From the NCBI GenBank assembly GCA_016098155.1, contig JAAAJB010000796.1, forward strand, positions 1 to 12,623: a stretch of DNA of 12,623 nucleotides, written 5' to 3'. The position numbers were made by a program, and so were the translations under genes. Below, piece by piece: positions 6,828 through 12,623 of this stretch. Source of the DNA: Actinomortierella ambigua (Eukaryota; Mortierellomycota; Mortierellomycetes; Mortierellales; Mortierellaceae). The notes under the pieces are model-generated. The model saw nothing but the letters and a program-made list of their open reading frames with translations. It was not told the DNA's origin and searched no databases. Position 1 is the stretch's first letter, and each line of letters begins with the position of its first letter.

Positions 6828-7980
6828 GAGAATGTCTCTTCTGGTCCCAATTGTTTACGCTATTCGGCATCGACAGTGATAGTTTTAGGCCACGATAACA
6901 AATGTGTCGGTCTGGATTTTTCAACTCCTATGAATCAGATCGTCTTTCGGACATTGGATACAACTCTTAAATGAATCCGGAAAGAGTGGCTCAAAGCAAT
7001 AGTGACAAAAAACGCCCACTCTTTCGGCAGCTGCTCGAGTTGCTGGGCTTGATTAGCGCCTGACAGGCGCTTGAACAGGCCGTGAACAGGTTTGACTATG
7101 GCAGCTTCGAGGGGGTGCAACACAATTGGCAATCCAAAGCATCGGAGCTTTTTCACCACCACAGGAATCGTCGGTATACAAAACCACTACCACTTTTGAT
7201 AGCAAAACTCACAGCTGCTCCGAAAGACGGAAGTGGATCATCTCGATATTGATCTATTTGTGACCTGTCTTGAAGCGGATCACCAGATGACACTGTCCGC
7301 CGTTTATCGCAATGGCCATATTGTTCAAGCGCTGTGGCCCAAGTCCTTCTCTGTAAGATTACACTCTATCTGACCGCGCGCCATCAGCCGCACGCGTTGC
7401 GCGGAGTAGATATGGAAGCTGAGCTAACAGACATCGAGAAGAAGAGCGCAGTTAATGTTGACGGGCTTACGCCCGTAGAAGCGATAGAACTTTTGTAGCA
7501 TCACTTTGGCTGGCCCCACCAAGATTCTCTCCTTCCGTTTTACCTTTGCTCTCTCCGCCCCCCCTCCCTCTCTATCTCCTTTTCAAAATGAACAGACATG
7601 GAAGGAGCTGCCCACGCACGAAGCATCATCCAAGCAACCGACTGGGAAGCGCCTGCAATCGCCTCTATCCAAACGTTCTCGTCTTCTCGTCTTCTCCACT
7701 TTTACGCCCCTCTCCCTCCCTCCCCCCTTTTTTTCCCGCCGTCAGTGGATGTTGACGTGGTGTGCAAGATATAGGAGGAAACTCCTCGCTCTTGATATCC
7801 TGAAGAGAGAGCGGTCATCCTTGAAAGATGTGCAAGAGTCTTTGAGTCGAACCCCACCACAGACGAGGTTAGGACTGTTTATCTCATCATCGAACTTGAC
7901 CCGACAACTCTCCAGCTTCTCCTTGCCCAAGTATTGGCATGCAACCGTTACTGTGGAGTCACTCCACTGGGGGTCTAGCT
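6828..7980 (+). pseudogene. Possible decayed or multi-exon gene, unidentified
   Basis: No intact ORF, but several stretches read like ordinary protein. One frame (6843 onward) has GLDFSTPMNQIVFRTLDTTL (6930-6968 region), then a TGA at 6972. After an A6 run (7007-7012) another frame gives LFRQLLELLGLISA, a TGA at 7061 and QALEQAVNRFDYGSFEGVQ. The same frame later gives DIEKKSAVNVDGLTPVEAIE before TAG 7496, MEGAAHARSIIQATDWEA from 7598, and TTDEVRTVYLIIELDPTTLQ before a TAG at 7976-7978. A separate frame at 7203-7373 holds KTEVDHLDIDLFVTCLEADH. Frame changes at a homopolymer and TGA/TAG codons that could come from CGA/CAG suggest a relic, but an intron-rich gene is also possible. I do not recognise the family. 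The evidence is mostly how the translations look, so this is weak. Confidence 0.22.
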
Positions 7981-8141
7981 AGCGAGAGATGGGGGTAACG
8001 GAGGTAAGAGTGTCTCAATGTTAGTCATCTAAAAGACATTCGCACATGTCGACGAGAGGGTGAAAGTGGTCCTAAAATAAAGGAGCCTTCTATCTATCGA
8101 AGAAAGGAAGAAACGGAGAATTTCGCTACACGTCGTTTGAG

Positions 8142-8173
8142 AGACAGACAAATAGACAGACAGACAGACAGAC

Positions 8174-8212
<39 letters not shown>
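8142..8212. repeat. Compound (GACA)n/(GA)n microsatellite
   Basis: An imperfect GACA tract at 8142-8181 (interrupted by AAAT near 8150) passes directly into about 17 GA units ending at 8212. GACA and GA share a phase, so the compound tract probably arose by slippage and point change. Confidence 0.92.
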
Positions 8213-8217
<5 letters not shown>

Positions 8218-8652
8218 CCCCTTCGCTCCATAACTGCCTCATTTGGACGGGTAGCAAGGTGCAACAAGCAATATATCCCAATTCCACCTGAGGCGGTGCA
8301 CGTGCCCTTAAGAGTCTGGGGATGAGGCGACATCACAATTCTTCCTTCTGCACGCCACCGGGGAGGCAGGAGGGCCAGGAGGACTAAGAGGGCGTATGAA
8401 AGGAGGGATGGCCCATCAGGCGTATTGGACGCTCGAGCAGTAGACGTCCACAGAGCTTCAGGCACCTGGTTCCTAGAGCCACCCAATGCGTGCTCACCAA
8501 CAGCTTCTCGGACATGGGATGTTGCTGCTAACCTCCTTGTGACAAAGGAAACGATAAAAAAAGAATATCAGGAGTCCCCGGCGAAGGGGGGGCCGACCTG
8601 CCAAAAGCTATGTAATGGCATAAATGGTATCTCGTAGGCACTGTAGAAGGGT

Positions 8653-8672
8653 AAAACAAAACAAAACAAAAC
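8653..8672. repeat. (AAAAC)4 pentanucleotide repeat
   Basis: Four perfect AAAAC units, about 220 bases upstream of the glycoprotein start codon. Confidence 0.9.
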
Positions 8673-8753
8673 CCGCTTCAAGGCACTGGTGGGACGCAGG
8701 GTACTACTCCTTGTTCCGGTATGTTTCCTTGTCTCCTGAACATCCACAGATCC

Positions 8754-8760
8754 TATTTAA
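8754..8760 (+). promoter_or_regulatory. TATA-like box of the secreted glycoprotein gene
   Basis: TATTTAA directly precedes an in-frame ATG at 8761. A start of transcription about 30 bases downstream would leave that ATG out of the mRNA, so the ATG at 8893 is the likely start, with a leader of about 100 bases. Confidence 0.55.
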
Positions 8761-8892
8761 ATGAAGCGAAGCCAGCCTACTTGTAAAATTACTTTTACTC
8801 CACTAAACGTGCCAACCTCGTTGCCCGTTCACTCTTGCACCCACTTTCTCTTACATCTTTATTTTTTCCTAGTTTTACCTCATATCGATACT

Positions 8893-9371
8893 ATGGAGCG
8901 TCAACGAAAACCTCACTTCTCGGGCATGCTGCTGGCGGCTTGCCTCGCGTCCACTGTTGTTCTTGCCACACAATCGTCTCTTGACACCCAATCATCACTT
9001 CCAATCATCAAGAGAGGAACTCGTGCCCCCATTCCTACGTACATCGCTGCCGTCAGCTCGCCCACCGACTTTTGTTTCTTTCTGCCTCCAGACCCAAAGG
9101 CCCAGACGGTGGCCGAAGCCGAAGACCATGCTGTTGCCTACTGCACGAAGGGGGGCATCCCTGGCACGACAGGGTCCAAGGTGTTCCCACCCAACTTTAT
9201 CGTCGCTTCACACTTTCAGAAAAATGATGACGCCAAATGGGTTCAGGTCACTGGATTGATTAACCCTACCGTCTATGGAATGTCAATGGCTGATGACGGC
9301 GGCCAATATGATGTCAAGGTAATTTAAATGATTCTCCTCAGTGTCCTTTCTTCTCTTCTTCTTCCGTTCTC

Positions 9372-9407
<36 letters not shown>

Positions 9408-10015
9408 TTTGGAGAACGGTGCTAGTAACAAACTGGTCCATCGTTTCTTTTCTCCTCACCCCTTGCCTTGTCTCCTTGCCTTTTCTCTCTATATCTCTCT
9501 TTGTCCCGGTGTATCAGGCTCCGATCGGTGCCTCCTGTGCTGGCTATGAATCGTTTGTGAATCTGATCGAGCCCTCCTCGAGCCGGTTCTGCATGCGGTG
9601 CTGTCAGACAGCGACGGACTGCAACGTCAAGATCAGCGAGTACGGTTGCGAACGAATTGTACCCGGCAAATACACGCTGGGAGGCGATGTGACCTCGCAT
9701 CTGCTGCATCCCGAGTCTATTGGTATGACTGCCAGCCAACTACAGGCGGCCGAAGCCGCGATTGCTCAAAACAAGGGCAAGGGCGCGGTCCCTGCCGCAG
9801 CAGGGGCGGCAGGAACACCTGCATCGGGCAATGGCGCGGCCACGGCCGCAAGTGCAGGTGACGATGGTGGTGGCACGTTCGTCGATCAGAACAAAAGCAG
9901 CCTCAATTCGAATCGTCCGTCATCAGTGGTGTCTGAGGCTGCAATTCGTGGCGTCCAATGGCTGAGCGTTGTGATGATCCCTTCACTGATAGCCCTGCGG
10001 GCCGCTGTACTCTAA
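8893..10015 (+). CDS. Secreted, Cys-rich, GPI-type surface protein resembling macrofage activating glycoprotein (307 aa)
   Basis: Two exons (8893-9318, 9518-10015) join in phase 0 to give 307 residues. A signal peptide covers about residues 1-25. A dibasic KR at 40-41 is a candidate Kex2 cleavage site. The body (about 42-200) has eight Cys: 61, 84, 149, 167, 170, 171, 177 and 186. The block FCMRCCQTATDC (166-177) followed by GCERIVPGKY (185-194), and the upstream stretch YCTKGG...SHFQK...WVQVTG (83-121), resemble my recollection of the fungal macrofage activating glycoprotein group of secreted or surface proteins. An Ala/Gly-rich linker (about 230-260) leads to a hydrophobic C-terminus (289-307) after small residues near 270-277, the pattern of a GPI signal. 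It therefore probably sits on the plasma membrane or wall. No enzyme activity can be inferred. The in-frame ATG at 8761 is rejected because it abuts the TATA-like box. AATAAA follows at 10152. Confidence 0.85.
9319..9517 (+). other. Intron of the secreted glycoprotein gene (199 nt, phase 0)
   Basis: Donor AAG|GTAATT and acceptor TATCAG|GCT. Without splicing, the exon 1 frame stops at TAA 9325-9327, two codons after the junction. With splicing, the Cys-rich domain continues across it. The intron contains a (CT)n tract (about 9368-9390), CTTT units and a T13 run (9398-9410). No strong CTRAC branch point was seen. Confidence 0.82.
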
Positions 10016-10045
10016 AGCAGGGCACAACGGTTATTGGTTGGCAAA

Positions 10046-10056
10046 CCCCCCCCCCC
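10046..10056. repeat. C11 homopolymer in the 3' untranslated region
   Basis: Eleven consecutive C residues about 30 bases past the glycoprotein stop codon. This could form a C-rich/G-quadruplex-prone element, but it is also a spot where sequencing length errors are common. Confidence 0.85.
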
Positions 10057-10151
10057 TGATAATGTACTCTCTCTCTCTTCACATCTCTCCCTACACCTAA
10101 CGACAAGTCAATACACTTTGCACCATTTTCTATTTCCACCTGCACATCCAG

Positions 10152-10157
10152 AATAAA
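10152..10157 (+). terminator. Poly(A) signal AATAAA of the glycoprotein gene
   Basis: A canonical AATAAA about 137 bases past the stop codon, on the coding strand. Confidence 0.65.
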
Positions 10158-10528
10158 GCAAGAGATCCAAGACGTCTAGAATTTCATTCAAAACGAGGCC
10201 ATGGCAAAGATGATTCAAAAAAAAGGGGGGACTTTGTCTCCGAGACGAACACTTGATCGTGGAGAGCGCGAAGAGGAGGAATGTTTCGTTGTTTTTGTAG
10301 ATCAGATTGAGGAAAAAGGGGCGGGTGTGCCACGAGCGGGGCTTCTGAGGAGATCCATTGTTTGCTAGCTGAGAATAATGACATGTTTCAACTGCACAAA
10401 GGCGTGAGATTCACAGCACGCGAGATTATGTCTCTTTGAAGCTGCTTTCGTCCATCCTTTTTTTTCACCCTCTGTGGCATGTGTGTGCTGTATATATTTG
10501 GGGGTAGTGGTTTCGAGGGCGCAAGAAA

Positions 10529-10592
10529 GAGAGAGAGAGAGAGAGAGAGAGAAACAGAGAGAGAGGGAGAGAGAAAAGAGAGAGAGAGAGAG
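10529..10592. repeat. (GA)n microsatellite, interrupted
   Basis: GA-rich tract of about 64 bases with a few interruptions (AAACAGA, GGGAGA, AAAAGA). Reads as Arg-Glu repeats in forward frames and Ser-Leu in reverse frames, which explains the spurious ORFs across it. Confidence 0.9.
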
Positions 10593-11218
10593 GAGAGGAG
10601 TGTGTGGAGCGAGAAGGGGCTGTCAGAATACAAAAAAAAAAGGAGAGTGTTTGTTCTTGTGTGCCCAAGCAAAAAGCATACAATCGAAGCGGAGCATTGT
10701 GTTTCCACCTCCTTCCCTCGTAGGAAAGAGGAAAGTGGAGAAACAGAGCAGCCCTCTCTCTCTCTCCCCCCCTTGGTTGTCGCAGTGTGCAGCAGCAGCA
10801 GGAACAGCAGGGGTCCTAATTAGCTGGCTGACTGTTCATCATTGAAATCAATCAATGCTCTAATGTACATGAACCACCATTGGGAGACACATACATTCTC
10901 CCCCTCTCTTCTACTGTTCTTTTATTTTTTTTTTCCTTCCCCACACATCCCAGGGTTGCATCTCTTTTGTTTTTTTGTTGATTGTTCATTGTGCTTGTTT
11001 TTGAGTTTTTTTTTTTTTCTTTCCTCCTCACTACCAGTGACCACTTACCACTCACCACTACCACCACCCTCACCGCCGCGCTTTTTTTTTCTTTGTGTGT
11101 GTGCTGGTGCTGCTGTGTTCCCCTTTTCCTTGTTCTTTCTTCCTCTTTTTCCTCTTGTTCACTCTCGCACTCTCTCCATCTCCCCCTGCACCTGTCCGTG
11201 TTCATACCAACCACTGTT

Positions 11219-11247
11219 CTCTCTCTCTCTCTCTCTCTTTCTCTCTT
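11219..11247. repeat. (CT)n microsatellite
   Basis: About nine or more CT units with one CTTT interruption, inside the pyrimidine-rich domain. Confidence 0.88.
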
Positions 11248-11470
11248 GTCTTTGTGAGGTTCCTTTTCCAACTTGGCTGCCCCCCCTCTCCCTTCCTCCC
11301 TCCAGGGCTATTTTTTGCCGCCATTTCAAAACGACAGTGCTACTCCCCTCCCTCCCCCCTTTGTCTCGCTCTTTCCACTGCCGCGTTCCGCATCCTTTTT
11401 TTTTGTGTCGCTGATGTTTTTGTCGTTGATGACTTGAACACACTCCTCTCTCCTCATTGCGACTTCCCCC

Positions 11471-11490
11471 CCTCCTCCTCCTCCTCCTCC
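11471..11490. repeat. (CCT)n trinucleotide tract
   Basis: About seven CCT/CTC units inside the pyrimidine-rich domain. Confidence 0.85.
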
Positions 11491-11804
11491 TTCTCCTCCC
11501 TTCCTCCGTTCCTGCACAGCACCTGAGCAACCCCCCTCTCCAGCAGGTCCTCCGCCGTCTCGCCTCACCTTTCAACTCGGCTCGACTCGACTCCCTTTCC
11601 TTCACCTCCCCCCCCACCCATATCCTATCCCTTTACCTCGTGTCTGGGGAACGAAACCGTCTTTTTATCTCATCTGTCGGGGGTGGTTACCACAAGCCTA
11701 TTCTCCTCCGGCCTTCCCTCCCAACCGGGCATTGTAGTTGCACGAGCTTTCTTCGGTGGGCGAGGAAGAAGCTCCCTTCAAGAGGAAAGAAAGAAAACAA
11801 AACG

Positions 11805-11816
11805 TATATATATAAA
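11805..11816 (+). promoter_or_regulatory. Putative TATA box of the low-complexity protein gene
   Basis: TATATATATAAA, about 85-95 bases upstream of the ATG at 11900. Spacing resembles that of the cupin genes. The surrounding purine-rich DNA follows the pyrimidine-rich domain. Confidence 0.5.
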
Positions 11817-11856
11817 GGAAAGCTAGAAAGGGAGGAAAAAGGTGAAAAGTAGGAGC

Positions 11857-11880
11857 AAAAAAAAAAAAAAAAAAAAAAAA
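11857..11880. repeat. A24 homopolymer
   Basis: Twenty-four consecutive A residues, ending 19 bases before the ATG at 11900. If the TATA box at 11805 is used, this tract would lie in the mRNA leader. Exact length may be affected by sequencing error. Confidence 0.88.
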
Positions 11881-11899
11881 GCGACTATCATTCTCCTCC

Positions 11900-12623
11900 A
11901 TGGCTCGCAATGCCGGCACGCAGTCTCGGAATCGTTCGTCAAGCCTGTCGGCAGCCTGGTCTTTCTTCTGGAAGAGCAAGAGCAGCGGCAGCCACAGCAC
12001 CAACAGCGGGCCTGGATCCAATGGTGTTGCCACTGCCAGTGGTAGTGGTGGTGGCAACGGCAGTAAAGACAATGGTCTCTCAGAATCGACTGCCAATGGT
12101 GGACATCGCCACCCCTCGACCATCCACGAAGAGGAGGATGAGGAGGACCGAGCGCTCGTCAAGGGTGTCACTCGCAAAGTCTTGCCTCAGCGCCGAGCAA
12201 CGACGGTTGGGATGGGGGATTCAGGTACGACCACGAGACTGGATGTCCAACAACAACAACAACATCAACATCTTCAGCAACAACAACAACAACAAACGTC
12301 GTCGACCCTGCCTTCGATGGGGTCATCCACCAACTTGTCGCCTCCCGCCTCCTCCTCCTCCTCCTCTTATGCTCCTCGTGCACCGCGACAGCGTGCAAGT
12401 CTCGATCAGCACCGATCCTCATCCATTTCAGCCTCGTGGGTGGCCTCGTATGCCCCTAGCTATCCGTCAACTGCACTCTCCTATCCTATTCTCGAGGGCA
12501 TTGCAGTCAAGGGCGAGATCAAGAATGTAGACACCAGCCACACGGTGGGCATTCCACACCGTCGTGAGGGTGTCATCGTTGATTCACCGCCTTCCACTGA
12601 CCAAGGTATGGATAGCGCTTTTT
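11900..12623 (+). CDS. N-terminal part of a Ser/Gly/Gln-rich low-complexity protein (partial, 241+ aa)
   Basis: The frame is open from ATG 11900 to the window edge with no stop; the previous in-frame stop is TGA 11843-11845, so this is the first Met. The encoded part is mostly disordered. It has a Ser/Arg-rich start with the short aromatic patch AWSFFWKSKS (18-27), a Gly/Ser/Asn-rich stretch (30-66), an acidic cluster EEEDEED (76-82), Gln/His-rich runs encoded mainly by CAA repeats (116-131), a Ser run (150-155) encoded by TCC repeats, and a more ordinary tail with ILEGIAVKGEIKNVDTSHTV (196-215). The folded domain probably lies beyond the edge, so I cannot name the family. Long disordered leads like this are common in fungal regulators and signalling proteins. 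CAAG|GTATGG at 12602-12611 could be a splice donor, in which case the last few codons are intron. Confidence 0.72.
   Translation, partial: MARNAGTQSRNRSSSLSAAWSFFWKSKSSGSHSTNSGPGSNGVATASGSGGGNGSKDNGLSESTANGGHRHPSTIHEEEDEEDRALVKGVTRKVLPQRRATTVGMGDSGTTTRLDVQQQQQHQHLQQQQQQQTSSTLPSMGSSTNLSPPASSSSSSYAPRAPRQRASLDQHRSSSISASWVASYAPSYPSTALSYPILEGIAVKGEIKNVDTSHTVGIPHRREGVIVDSPPSTDQGMDSAF

Larger units (their letters stand above)
7981..8750. other. Spacer upstream of the secreted glycoprotein gene
   Basis: Contains the GACA/GA microsatellite (8142-8212) and an (AAAAC)4 tract (8653-8672). A minus-strand frame at 8094-8486 (130 codons) is open largely because the microsatellite reads as Ser-Leu and Cys-Leu-Ser repeats; it has no recognisable domain. 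The last 100 bases probably act as promoter for the gene at 8893. Confidence 0.5.
10158..11804. other. Long intergenic region with purine and pyrimidine tracts
   Basis: About 1.6 kb with no supported gene. The plus strand is purine-rich from about 10520 to 10750, strongly pyrimidine-rich from about 10870 to 11640, then purine-rich again from about 11760. Many long frames are open on both strands (up to 190 codons) only because CT/GA tracts contain no stop codons; their products are Ser/Leu/Pro/Phe or Arg/Glu runs. The pyrimidine-rich part probably belongs to the promoter or leader of the gene at 11900. Confidence 0.6.

Noticed and set aside
6935..7162. 75-codon minus-strand ORF that reads like a protein
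   Set aside because: No promoter, no extension or splice partner found, and the opposite strand reads at least as protein-like. Kept only as a caution for the 6828-7980 call.
7840..7880. tRNA T-arm-like GAGTCGAACCCC
   Set aside because: On the minus strand the flanks do not form a 5-bp T stem, and no anticodon or acceptor arm fits around it.
7506..7982. 158-codon plus-strand ORF
   Set aside because: Rich in Ser, Leu, Pro and Arg as expected from its CT-rich DNA. It is open across a pyrimidine tract and CCGTCAG that look like an intron end, and has no recognisable motif.
8094..8486. 130-codon minus-strand ORF
   Set aside because: Its C-terminal third is the translated GACA/GA microsatellite (Ser-Leu and Cys-Leu-Ser repeats). 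The rest has no motif.
8761..8892. 44-residue N-terminal extension of the secreted glycoprotein
   Set aside because: Its ATG touches the TATA-like box and would not be in the mRNA. The signal peptide begins after the ATG at 8893.
10388..11617. Several long ORFs on both strands (for example 10474-10845 +, 10842-11414 +, 11159-11617 -)
   Set aside because: All are stop-free because of GA/CT tracts and encode Arg-Glu or Ser-Leu-Pro-Phe runs. No start context or domain supports any of them.
1..12623. CRISPR arrays, prokaryotic operons, toxin-antitoxin or phage modules
   Set aside because: No spaced direct-repeat array was seen. Introns, TATA boxes and poly(A) signals indicate eukaryotic nuclear DNA.

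Overview
The window looks like nuclear DNA of a filamentous fungus. Genes stand alone, each with its own TATA box, GT-AG introns are present, AATAAA-type poly(A) signals follow the genes, and there are no Shine-Dalgarno sites or operons. Secreted cupins, a GPI-type cell-surface protein and many CT/GA and homopolymer tracts between genes fit an early-diverging fungus. A Mortierellaceae-like Mucoromycota is my best guess, but that placement is inference.

Layout. (1) 1-760: a TATA box, a probable leader intron and a small gene for a 79-residue, histidine-rich, disordered protein (+). (2) 1263-5585: a direct tandem duplication. Each unit carries one intronless gene on the minus strand for a secreted, germin/spherulin-type cupin of 266 residues. 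The two proteins differ at one signal-peptide residue, although the coding DNA differs at 17 sites and the flanks differ more, with insertions. (3) 5683-5875: an older, inverted and diverged copy of the cupin upstream region. (4) 5876-8750: about 2.9 kb with no gene I can support. It holds hairpins, CT, T and GACA/GA microsatellites, and a stretch at 6828-7980 that may be a decayed gene. (5) 8893-10015: a two-exon gene (+) for a secreted, cysteine-rich, probably GPI-anchored protein resembling the fungal macrofage-activating-glycoprotein group. (6) 10160-11800: long purine- and pyrimidine-rich tracts. (7) 11900-12623: the 5' part of a gene (+) for a Ser/Gly/Gln-rich low-complexity protein, preceded by a TATA box and a 24-base A tract, and cut by the window edge.

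The genes do not form an operon or an obvious joint pathway. Three of the five encode secreted or surface proteins, so the locus may contribute to the cell wall or extracellular space. I did not find a convincing new defence, mobile or biosynthetic system. The best leads are the tandem cupin pair with its inverted third remnant, the disordered His-rich protein, and the possible decayed gene at 6828-7980.
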